DNA of 5,186 bases. Source: UBA6165 sp044233745. GTDB lineage: Bacteria > Bacteroidota > Bacteroidia > Flavobacteriales_D > Crocinitomicaceae. Below are positions 1 through 5,186 of this stretch, in pieces. The stretch's first letter is position 1, and each line of letters starts with the position of its first letter. Where the stretch lies: the NCBI GenBank assembly GCA_044233745.1, contig JBIIJN010000120.1, positions 1-5,186 on the forward strand. Reading direction: 5' to 3'. The notes beneath the pieces were generated by a model that saw only the letters and a list, made by a program, of their open reading frames with translations, was not told the DNA's origin and did not search any database. The translations under genes and the position numbers were made by a program.

Positions 1-127
1 AGCTGTTGGTGTAAAGGTATAAGTTGTTGTTGCAGTGTTATTAATCGCCGGGGCCCACGTTCCCGTGAAACCATTCAGAGAAGTTGTAGGCAAGGCAGGA
101 ATATTCGCTCCACTACAGAAAGGTCCA
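1..127 (-). repeat. Perfect 127-bp duplicate of 793-919 (four-unit offset)
   Basis: Bases 1-127 are identical to 793-919, an offset of 792 bp, exactly four 198-bp units. The first mismatch is at 128 (a against g at 920). Identity then resumes to 144 and breaks up from 145 on. Nearer units differ at several sites, so the closest relative of this unit is four copies away. The left limit of the match lies outside the window. Confidence 0.9.
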
Positions 128-3078
128 ACTGCTGCAAAAGTAGGTGTGATGTTTGGATTGATGGTAATGGACAAGGTGGTCGTAGTTGCACACTGACCTG
201 CAGTTGGCGTGAATGTGTAGGTTGTTGTTGCGGTGTTATTAATCGCTGGCGCCCACGTTCCTGTGAAACCATTGAGTGAAGTTGTGGGCAATGCTGGAAT
301 ATTCGCGCCACTACAAAAAGGACCAACTGCTGCAAAAGTAGGTGTGATGTTCGGATTGACAGTAATTGTCATTGTTGTAGCCAAAGCGCATTGACCGGCA
401 GTTGGCGTGAAAGTATAACTCGTTGTGGCTGAATTGTTGATTGCTGGTGACCAAGTTCCTGTGAAGCCATTGAGCGAAGTCGTAGGCAAGGCAGGAATAT
501 TCGCACCAATACAAAATGGTCCAACAGCTGCAAAAGTTGGGGTAATATTGGTATTGATGGTGATGGTTAAAGTTGTGTTTGTTGCACACTGACCAGCCGC
601 AGGCGTAAATGTGTAAGTCGTTGTTGCTGTGTTATTAATCGCTGGTGACCAAGTTCCTGTGTAACCATTGAGTGAAGTTGTAGGCAAGGCAGGAATATTC
701 GCGCCACTACAAAATGGTCCAACTGCGGCAAAAGTAGGTGTGATGTTCGGATTGATGGTGATGGTTAATGTTGTCGTAGTTGCACACTGTCCAGCTGTTG
801 GTGTAAAGGTATAAGTTGTTGTTGCAGTGTTATTAATCGCCGGGGCCCACGTTCCCGTGAAACCATTCAGAGAAGTTGTAGGCAAGGCAGGAATATTCGC
901 TCCACTACAGAAAGGTCCAGCTGCTGCAAAAGTAGGGGTAACGTTGGGGTTAATTATAACGGTTCTCGTTGCCGTGGTAGCACATTGCCCTGCAGTCGGT
1001 GTAAAAGTATAAGTTGTGGTTGCTGTATTATTGATGGCAGGTGACCAAGTTCCCGTAATTCCATTTTGTGAAGTTGTTGGAAGAGTTGGAATATTTGCCC
1101 CGCTACAGAAAGGTCCCACAGCCGCAAAAGTTGGGGTGACATTGGGTGAAACCGTTATTGTTACTGTTGCCGAACCCGGACATCCCGAAACAGTTGATGA
1201 AACCAAATAAGTAGTAGTAACGCTTGGTGAAACAACGTGGCTAATACCATTGCCGAGTCCATTGTTCCAAGTGTAGGTTGCACCACCACCAGATCCTGAA
1301 ATTGTTGTGCTTTGCCCTTGACAAATTGTTAAATTTGTTGCATTTGCGACTACAATTGGAGCTGCGTTTACAGTTATAATTCTGGATGCAATAATTTGGT
1401 TTCCACACGCGTCAGTCACAACTGAATACAAGGTTATTGTTCCTGTGTTAGGGAAATTTATACTGGCGCTCTGTCCGGTGGCAATAGTTGGTAAACCAGT
1501 TGGACTAAAACTCCAAGTGTATGTATATGGCGCCACACCATATAAACCTGTTGTGCTTGCAGTAATAGATTGACCTTGACAAATCGTTGTTGCAGAAACC
1601 GTTATTGGATTGGCTTGATTACTATATTCAAGTGTTCTACCCGTGATAGTGACAGAAAAAGCTGATGCAGCACCAATACAGTTGTTGTTACATCCTGCTG
1701 TACCCCAACAACTTCTGAAAAATTGCAGCGTGAAAGTAACATTTTGAGGCGCACAAGCAGGTGCTGGCAAACATGCGGCTATATCATTGTAAATGGGAAT
1801 ATTAACACCAGTACAAGTACCGCCGCCGGTCTGGTTACAAAACCAAAAGAATCCAGCCTGATTTGGGCTTACACACGAACCAACTGTGAAACGCATTGCT
1901 CCTTCATTCATCCAACACAAGCCTTGAGCAATATAACTGAAGTTCGCTGTAACATTTTGAAAAACTGCATTAGCCGGAGCTGCCACCGTTAAATTATAAT
2001 TACAGCTATTGATAAAATTACACGATGCATTGTACATGGAACCCAAAATGGAAGCTTGTGCCAGTGTATTGGTGCCTGTTACAATAGGGTCAATAACGAC
2101 CGGAGAATTTTGTAATTGTTCTAATAACCAAACAGAAGGCACTAAAATTGCTACAGATTCATCCGACAATTGATAAATTAACGAGGTGCTGTTGTTTTTC
2201 GGGTCGGCTTTCGAATAGGCCAATCCTTCACCGTATTGAACAAGCTCATGCATCTGATCGTCGTAGATGCTAAATGACCCTATAAATTCTTTGGATGCGC
2301 TATTTTCATGGGCTATTGTTCTTGTGGTTTGACCATTTTTCAAACTGAATTGGTCTTCAAAAATGAGTTGATCAAAAACACCAATGCCTTCTATGTTATT
2401 GATAATGAAGTTGGTTTTAACAGTGCCTCGCATCACGATGAATTCTGCGTCTATTCCAGGAAAAATGTTTTTCACAAAAACCCCATCATCGCCTGAAGTG
2501 AATTCTGACCAATTGGCTTCAAATAAAAATATTTTCTGATCATCAATAGATTTGTATAGCTTCCAATTGTTGAATTTCAGCAGCAAACCGTTGTGTTCAA
2601 TTTCAATTGATTTGTTGGCTGGGCTTAAGAAAAGCGGATTGGCAAAATAATTTGCATGTAAGCCCTTGATTTCATTGGATTTAAGCCTGTGGTCTATACT
2701 CAACCAATACTGACCGTTCCAATAGTTCAAATCTCCATAACCAGTTTGTTGGTAAAAAACAAAAGTATCTTGAATGTCTAGGAAATAGCGCTCATTTCTT
2801 GTTCGCTTAGAATAATCTTCAACGCAGTTCTCACATGGAGCATCGTGCGGCAATAGGCCAAATTCCGGGTGTTCCTGAAAACCTACGACATTAAATTTGT
2901 TCCAATAGGGATGTGAAGATGCTTGATTCGATTTATAAAAGGTTGAAAAATTGTAAGGCTGTGCTGTCATTTGCCCACTATCGTGGTTTTGGGCTTGTAG
3001 GCCCAAAACAACCAAAGTTGAAAATGAAAGAAAGAAATAAGCCTTCAACTTATCAGCAAGATTGTATAATTTTCGCAT
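1..3078 (-). CDS. Large exported repeat protein, N-terminal part (3' end outside window)
   Basis: The frame is open from ATG at 3078..3076 to base 1, giving 1026 codons with no stop. Domains in order are a signal peptide (residues 1-29), an N-terminal domain (about 31-345), a domain with 11 cysteines (346-485), two Ig/PKD-like modules (about 491-570 and 571-643), then 66-residue Thr-rich repeats from residue 648 to the window edge. No catalytic motif is visible, so a structural, adhesive or surface-layer role is likelier than an enzyme; that is inference. The start is chosen because a good signal peptide follows directly and no ATG, GTG or TTG lies upstream in frame within the gap. There is no clear Shine-Dalgarno sequence, which is common in Bacteroidota. 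The gene lies 173 bp downstream of a same-strand paralogue but behind its terminator, so it is probably transcribed separately. By analogy with gene B the missing C-terminus should carry PKD modules and a T9SS sorting domain. Confidence 0.93.
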   Translation of the reverse strand, partial: MRKLYNLADKLKAYFFLSFSTLVVLGLQAQNHDSGQMTAQPYNFSTFYKSNQASSHPYWNKFNVVGFQEHPEFGLLPHDAPCENCVEDYSKRTRNERYFLDIQDTFVFYQQTGYGDLNYWNGQYWLSIDHRLKSNEIKGLHANYFANPLFLSPANKSIEIEHNGLLLKFNNWKLYKSIDDQKIFLFEANWSEFTSGDDGVFVKNIFPGIDAEFIVMRGTVKTNFIINNIEGIGVFDQLIFEDQFSLKNGQTTRTIAHENSASKEFIGSFSIYDDQMHELVQYGEGLAYSKADPKNNSTSLIYQLSDESVAILVPSVWLLEQLQNSPVVIDPIVTGTNTLAQASILGSMYNASCNFINSCNYNLTVAAPANAVFQNVTANFSYIAQGLCWMNEGAMRFTVGSCVSPNQAGFFWFCNQTGGGTCTGVNIPIYNDIAACLPAPACAPQNVTFTLQFFRSCWGTAGCNNNCIGAASAFSVTITGRTLEYSNQANPITVSATTICQGQSITASTTGLYGVAPYTYTWSFSPTGLPTIATGQSASINFPNTGTITLYSVVTDACGNQIIASRIITVNAAPIVVANATNLTICQGQSTTISGSGGGATYTWNNGLGNGISHVVSPSVTTTYLVSSTVSGCPGSATVTITVSPNVTPTFAAVGPFCSGANIPTLPTTSQNGITGTWSPAINNTATTTYTFTPTAGQCATTATRTVIINPNVTPTFAAAGPFCSGANIPALPTTSLNGFTGTWAPAINNTATTTYTFTPTAGQCATTTTLTITINPNITPTFAAVGPFCSGANIPALPTTSLNGYTGTWSPAINNTATTTYTFTPAAGQCATNTTLTITINTNITPTFAAVGPFCIGANIPALPTTSLNGFTGTWSPAINNSATTSYTFTPTAGQCALATTMTITVNPNITPTFAAVGPFCSGANIPALPTTSLNGFTGTWAPAINNTATTTYTFTPTAGQCATTTTLSITINPNITPTFAAVGPFCSGANIPALPTTSLNGFTGTWAPAINNTATTTYTFTPTA
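793..919 (-). repeat. Partner copy of the 127-bp perfect duplicate at 1-127
   Basis: This is the second copy of the exact match, inside the second repeat unit of gene A (939-742). It shares distinctive silent sites with bases 1-127, including the gccggggcccacgttcccg stretch that other units of the window do not carry. Confidence 0.9.
1150..1608 (-). other. Two Ig/PKD-like modules of gene A
   Basis: Residues about 491-570 and 571-643 each open with a TICQGQS motif (498-504 and 584-590). Each then has a Thr/Ser-rich strand, a Y-T-W core (TYTWSFSP; ATYTWNNG) and a closing ITV strand. This is the layout of the Ig-like or PKD-like beta-sandwiches common in large Bacteroidota T9SS cargo. They act as spacers ahead of the 66-residue repeats. 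The canonical PKD motif (W-x-F-G-D-G) is missing from both, so a generic Ig-like label is safer. Confidence 0.6.
1624..2043 (-). other. Cysteine-rich domain of gene A, function unknown
   Basis: Residues 346-485 contain 11 cysteines (353, 359, 388, 402, 414, 422, 436, 442, 457, 463, 467) in 140 residues, with paired spacings such as CNFINSC and CNNNC. It also has many aromatic residues (GFFWFC, LQFFRSCW). The cysteine density fits a disulfide-bonded extracellular module. I do not recognise a named family. The odd cysteine count means at least one is free or bonded outside the domain, unless the domain limits are slightly off. Confidence 0.55.
2044..2988 (-). other. N-terminal non-repetitive domain of gene A (possible DUF7948-like region)
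   Basis: Residues about 31-345 are aromatic-rich and mixed in charge, unlike the rest of the protein. Two segments stand out: VKNIFPGIDAEF (residues 202-213) and SPVVIDPIVTG (325-335). They resemble the 'KNVYPGIDLVYY' and 'LVIDPTL' landmarks I associate with the N-terminal region of Bacteroidota surface proteins carrying SBBP repeats (DUF7948). That assignment comes from motif memory only and needs a profile search. An isolated CENC motif lies at residues 82-85. Function is unknown. Confidence 0.45.
2992..3078 (-). other. Sec signal peptide of gene A
   Basis: Residues 1-29 begin MRKLYNLADKLK, a basic n-region, followed by a hydrophobic core (YFFLSFSTLVVLGL) and a likely signal peptidase I site after LQA, before QN at residues 30-31. 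This agrees with export to the periplasm and then T9SS passage. It also supports the ATG at 3078 as the true start. The cleavage site is predicted by eye. Confidence 0.85.
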
Positions 3079-3197
3079 GGTATAGAGTTCTGATAATAAA
3101 ACGTTGTTAAATTTTTTGGGTTGCCGAAAAAAACAGTTAAAGTTAGTGTTAAATAGTTTAAAATAGAACTTCCCAATGCGCGAATGTTCAAAAAATG
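3079..3197 (-). promoter_or_regulatory. Upstream leader of gene A; probable promoter region
   Basis: This AT-rich stretch separates gene B's terminator from the ATG of gene A and must hold gene A's promoter if the terminator is efficient. A weak match to the Bacteroidota sigma-ABfr promoter (TTTG then TAnnTTTG) is TTG at 3176-3174, an 18-bp spacer, then TATTTAAC at 3155-3148. The -7 element is poor, so the exact site is uncertain. The motif GTTAAA (plus strand) occurs three times, at 3106, 3136 and 3148, which may be chance in AT-rich DNA. No riboswitch or clear ribosome binding site is visible. Confidence 0.3.
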
Positions 3198-3229
3198 AAA
3201 AAAGCCACACTGAATTATCAATGTGGCTT
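3198..3229 (-). terminator. Intrinsic terminator of gene B
   Basis: On the minus strand the arms AAGCCACA (3229-3222) and TGTGGCTT (3209-3202) pair perfectly. The stem extends inward by one T-G wobble and TGA/TCA, giving a 12-bp stem with a TAAT loop (3217-3214). Six consecutive T residues (3203-3198) overlap and follow the 3' arm, and a second run of six T lies at 3195-3190. It begins 23 bp after gene B's stop codon. The plus-strand reading has no U-tract of similar quality, so it acts for gene B. Confidence 0.9.
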
Positions 3230-3251
3230 CTAATTAAAGTGATAAGTCGAT

Positions 3252-3536
3252 TTATCTCAATAGATTGAAATGTCCTCGGATTTCATTTCGTTTATCCTTT
3301 CCAATTTCTTTGTAAGTGATTTGCCAAATGTATGTGCCGTCTTGACAAGTGTTGCCGCCATAAGTGCCATCCCAACCAATTTCAGAATTGTTCGACTCAA
3401 AAATTATTTCGCCCCATCTGTTGAAAATCACCATTTGGTATTGGTAAATATCAAAGCCCGCAGTAAAAATGGGTCTAAAAGTTTCATTATATACGTCTCC
3501 ATCCGGTGTAAAGGTGTTGGGCACATAGAAAACTAC
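3252..3536 (-). other. CHU_C / gliding motility-associated C-terminal domain (T9SS type B signal)
   Basis: The last 94 residues show the family landmarks in order: FYVPNTFTPDGD..N, then a YQMVIFNRWGEIIFES strand pair, then GWDGTYGG, then QDGTYIWQITY, and a final GHFNLLR ending at the stop. This matches TIGR04131-type sorting domains, which direct T9SS export. The domain is intact and of ordinary length. Confidence 0.95.
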
Positions 3537-5186
3537 AACATTGTCAACAACAATCAATTGTGTTGTTGAATCTACACAACCGTGCGAATTGGCAACGACC
3601 AAAGTCACATAATAGTATCCCGCGGCTTCTGGATAAGTATGTTGTGGATTATTCAAAGTGCTAGTGCCACTGCCATCACCAAAATTCCAGGTTTGTGATA
3701 CATGTCCTGTTGAAGTGTTGGTGAAATTAGCTGTTGGATCAAAATTGGACAATTGTTGCGAATTTACGACAAAACTTGCCTCAGGTTGTGGGTTCACACA
3801 TACAATATCGTCTAAAGTCAAAGTACTTGAGCACCCTGCAGCGCTCGTTATTTGCAAACTTACATCATAGCATCCGAATGAATTGTATGTGCCTACAACA
3901 GTACCACAGTTACTCGAAACTACGCCATTACCAAGGTTCCATTGACATGTGCCAGATGAACCTCCGCTATTGGAGAAAGTCACTTGTAATGGTGCGCATC
4001 CCTCCTCATAGTTGGCTGTGAATGATGCGTTTGGCATCGGGTTTACTGTTAGGTTTAAAGTTGCCAATGAATCACAACCTTGAAGAGATGTTAATGTTAA
4101 GGTGTTTGTGCCCGAAGTGCTTAGAGAAAGTCCATTCCAGAGGTAGGGAATCTGATTTTGGCAAATTTGAACATTCGTTGTGCTCGATAAGGTGGGTAAC
4201 AATGTTAAATTTAAAATGGCTATTGAATCACAACCGTTAGGTGAACTCAAAATTGCTTGAAATTGTCCAGCACTGTTGATGTTTTGACCATTCCAACTAT
4301 AGGGCAATTCATTTTGACAAATTGAAATATTGGTCACACTCGGTATTACAGGTGTGATGTCAACTGTCATGGATGTGTTTGCAGCACATTGATTTGGGTT
4401 ACTTGTAAATGTGTATGACGTAGTCTGCATGTTGTTTGGCGCAGGACTCCAAGTTCCAGTAAAACCATTCAGTGAAGTTGTTGGAAAAGCTAGAATAACT
4501 CCTCCCCCACAATAGGGGCCAAGTTGGCTAAATGTGGGTGTTATCAGCGGTGTGATGGTAATGCTTGTTGACGCATTAGTAGCGCATTGACCAACCGTTG
4601 GCGTAAAAGTATAGGACGTTGTCGTTGTGTTGTTAATTGCAGGTGCCCAAGTTCCAGTAAAACCATTTTGTGAGGTAGTTGGCAAAGGTACTATATTACT
4701 CCCAGTACAAAACGGGCCAACTTGTGAAAATGTTGGCAGTATGTTGGGATTAACGGTAATGGTTAAAGTTGTAGTCGTGGCACATTGACCTGCAGTTGGG
4801 GTAAATGTGTAAGTTGTTGTTGCAGTGTTATTAATCGCTGGACTCCAAGTTCCAGTGTAACCATTGAGTGAAGATGTTGGCAAGGCAGGAATATTCGCGC
4901 TACTACAAAATGGTCCAACTGCGGTAAAAGTTGGGGTTATGTTCGGATTAACGGTTATGGTTAAAGTTGTCGTCGTGGCGCATTGACCTGCAGTTGGGGT
5001 AAATGTGTAGTTTGTTGTTGCAGTATTATTAATCGCTGGACTCCAAGTTCCAGTATAACCATTGATTGAAGTTGTGGGCAATGCTGGAATATTCGTACCA
5101 CTACAGAAAGGTCCAACTGCTGCAAAAGTAGGTGTGATGTTTGGATTGATAGTAATTGTCATTGTTGTCGCAGTTGCACATTGACC
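3252..5186 (-). CDS. T9SS type B sorting domain-containing repeat protein, C-terminal part (5' end outside window)
   Basis: The frame is open from the right edge (codon at 5186..5184, GGT) to TAA at 3254..3252, giving 644 residues here. The ATG at 5162 is only an internal methionine (ATTMTIT) within a repeat, not a start. In window numbering the order is a repeat tail (1-17), four full 66-residue repeats (18-281), two ICQN/GCDS modules (about 289-329 and 341-381), two PKD domains (about 385-464 and 466-547) and a CHU_C sorting domain (about 551-644). No enzymatic domain is seen. The protein should cross the outer membrane through the T9SS and be surface-bound or released; adhesion or gliding-related roles are possible but not shown. 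The repeats are near-identical to those in the downstream gene, so the two are paralogues at least in this part. The missing N-terminus should carry a signal peptide and more repeats. Confidence 0.95.
   Translation of the reverse strand, partial: GQCATATTMTITINPNITPTFAAVGPFCSGTNIPALPTTSINGYTGTWSPAINNTATTNYTFTPTAGQCATTTTLTITVNPNITPTFTAVGPFCSSANIPALPTSSLNGYTGTWSPAINNTATTTYTFTPTAGQCATTTTLTITVNPNILPTFSQVGPFCTGSNIVPLPTTSQNGFTGTWAPAINNTTTTSYTFTPTVGQCATNASTSITITPLITPTFSQLGPYCGGGVILAFPTTSLNGFTGTWSPAPNNMQTTSYTFTSNPNQCAANTSMTVDITPVIPSVTNISICQNELPYSWNGQNINSAGQFQAILSSPNGCDSIAILNLTLLPTLSSTTNVQICQNQIPYLWNGLSLSTSGTNTLTLTSLQGCDSLATLNLTVNPMPNASFTANYEEGCAPLQVTFSNSGGSSGTCQWNLGNGVVSSNCGTVVGTYNSFGCYDVSLQITSAAGCSSTLTLDDIVCVNPQPEASFVVNSQQLSNFDPTANFTNTSTGHVSQTWNFGDGSGTSTLNNPQHTYPEAAGYYYVTLVVANSHGCVDSTTQLIVVDNVVVFYVPNTFTPDGDVYNETFRPIFTAGFDIYQYQMVIFNRWGEIIFESNNSEIGWDGTYGGNTCQDGTYIWQITYKEIGKDKRNEIRGHFNLLR
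3546..3791 (-). other. PKD domain 2 of gene B (canonical)
   Basis: Window residues about 466-547 (PQPEASF to QLIVV) contain TWNFGDGSGTS, the canonical PKD W-x-F-G-D-G core. They continue with NPQHTYPEAAGYYYVTLVV, the usual H-x-Y...G.Y.VTL strand, and NSHGC. PKD domains are beta-sandwich spacers or interaction modules in extracellular proteins. It sits directly before the sorting domain, a frequent arrangement. Confidence 0.9.
3795..4034 (-). other. PKD domain 1 of gene B (degenerate core)
   Basis: Window residues about 385-464 begin PNASFTANYEEGCAPLQVTF, a typical PKD opening with the GCAPL.V.F strand. The core motif reads CQWNLGNG instead of W-x-F-G-D-G, and cysteines cluster around it (GTCQW, SSNCG, FGCYD, AAGCSS). 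The fold is likely kept, with an altered loop that may be disulfide-stabilised. Confidence 0.8.
4044..4322 (-). repeat. Two ICQN...GCDS modules in gene B
   Basis: Two related segments, 4322-4200 and 4166-4044, lie 52 residues apart. Each has ICQN-x-x-PY-x-WNG, a variable Ser/Thr/Asn-rich stretch, then GCDS-(I/L)-A-x-LNLT. This motif recurs in Bacteroidota T9SS cargo, usually in tandem between Ig-like repeats and PKD modules. Both copies keep two cysteines, suggesting one disulfide each. Function is unknown; a spacer role is likely. Confidence 0.75.
4344..5186 (-). repeat. 66-residue (198-bp) tandem repeats in gene B, four full copies and one partial
   Basis: A 17-residue tail (5186-5136) precedes units at 5135-4938, 4937-4740, 4739-4542 and 4541-4344, each exactly 198 bp. 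The first two match the gene A consensus closely. The third (LPTFSQVGPFC, CATNASTSI) and fourth (TPTFSQLGPYCGGG, TSNPNQCAANTSMTVD) diverge step by step toward the C-terminal end of the array. Cysteines at unit positions 11 and 52 are kept in all four. The array continues beyond the right edge. Confidence 0.95.

Larger units (their letters stand above)
1..1137 (-). repeat. 66-residue (198-bp) tandem repeats in gene A, five full copies and one partial
   Basis: Units lie at 1137-940, 939-742, 741-544, 543-346, 345-148 and 147-1 (the last cut by the window). All are exactly 198 bp with no indels. Each begins TPTFAA.GPFC, has IPALPTTS, TGTW.PAINN and YTFTP.AGQC landmarks, and ends near ITINPNI. 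Cysteines sit at unit positions 11 and 52 in every full copy. The first copy is the most divergent (SQNGITGTW; TTATRTVIIN) and later copies are close to consensus. They probably form a chain of beta-sandwich modules acting as a stalk or surface fibre, which is inference from composition and context. Confidence 0.95.

Noticed and set aside
1..1137. Regular 198-bp periodicity read as a CRISPR or satellite array
   Set aside because: The period is far too long for CRISPR, there are no unique spacers between constant repeats, and the repeats keep one open reading frame with protein-level conservation.
75..1142. Short alternative-frame minus-strand open frames at 75-335, 311-589 and 954-1142
   Set aside because: They overlap the long open frame of gene A in another frame. 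Their Gln/Leu- or His/Tyr/Asn-rich composition comes from out-of-frame reading of Thr codons.
827..1210. Plus-strand open frames with a repeated GIFAPLQKGP peptide
   Set aside because: They lie antisense to the 66-residue repeats. The repeated peptide is the mirror of the repeat unit, and the frames lack start context and any independent signal.
1723..3110. Plus-strand open frames at 1723-1992, 2308-2496 and 2913-3110
   Set aside because: They are antisense to the N-terminal half of gene A, have no recognisable domain, and the minus-strand frame is open throughout with clear protein character.
3270..4240. Plus-strand open frames antisense to the C-terminal domains of gene B
   Set aside because: The minus strand here encodes clearly recognisable ICQN, PKD and CHU_C domains; the opposite frames are shadows.
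5160..5162. ATG at 5162 as the start of gene B
   Set aside because: The frame stays open to the window edge and the preceding codons encode the expected repeat residues (GQCATATT), so this methionine is internal and no signal peptide follows it.
1..5186. Phase-variation or reverse-transcriptase-driven diversification system
   Set aside because: There is no invertase, homopolymer or short-repeat slippage tract in the coding start, no reverse transcriptase and no template/variable repeat pair with adenine-biased change; the variation seen is ordinary repeat divergence.

Overview
This window comes from a moderately AT-rich bacterium, almost certainly a member of the Bacteroidota (a Flavobacteriales-like lineage is the best guess). 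The main evidence is a complete gliding-motility-associated C-terminal (CHU_C, type B) sorting domain used by the type IX secretion system (T9SS), together with PKD modules and long Thr-rich Ig-like repeat arrays typical of large cell-surface or secreted proteins of that phylum.

Layout: everything that codes lies on the minus strand. Reading in the direction of transcription, the first gene (gene B, 5186 to 3252) enters from the right edge without its start. It carries four full 66-residue repeats, two ICQN/GCDS modules, two PKD domains and the C-terminal T9SS sorting domain, then stops at TAA (3254..3252). A strong intrinsic terminator follows (hairpin 3202-3229 with a U-tract). After a 173-bp intergenic gap a second gene (gene A) starts at ATG 3078 and runs off the left edge with no stop, giving 1026 codons in the window. 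Gene A begins with a signal peptide, then a non-repetitive N-terminal domain of about 315 residues, a domain with 11 cysteines, two Ig/PKD-like modules and then the same 66-residue repeat (five full copies plus 49 residues of a sixth).

The genes are tandem paralogues in the repeat region: the window shows the N-terminal half of one and the C-terminal half of the other. Each probably encodes a very large exported protein made of signal peptide, N-terminal domains, a long repeat stalk, PKD modules and a CHU_C tail, but that full architecture is inferred by joining the two halves. The repeats are nearly identical within and between the genes, with a 127-bp perfect duplicate exactly four units (792 bp) apart and a 53-bp perfect match between the genes. 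This suggests ongoing homogenisation by unequal crossing-over or gene conversion. It also makes the region prone to assembly error.

I see no RNA genes, insertion sequences, CRISPR arrays, defence genes or enzymes. The plus-strand and alternative-frame open frames are shadows of the repeats. I did not find a new system here; the interest lies in the repeat dynamics, the unusual uncharged repeat chemistry and the uncharacterised N-terminal domains of gene A.
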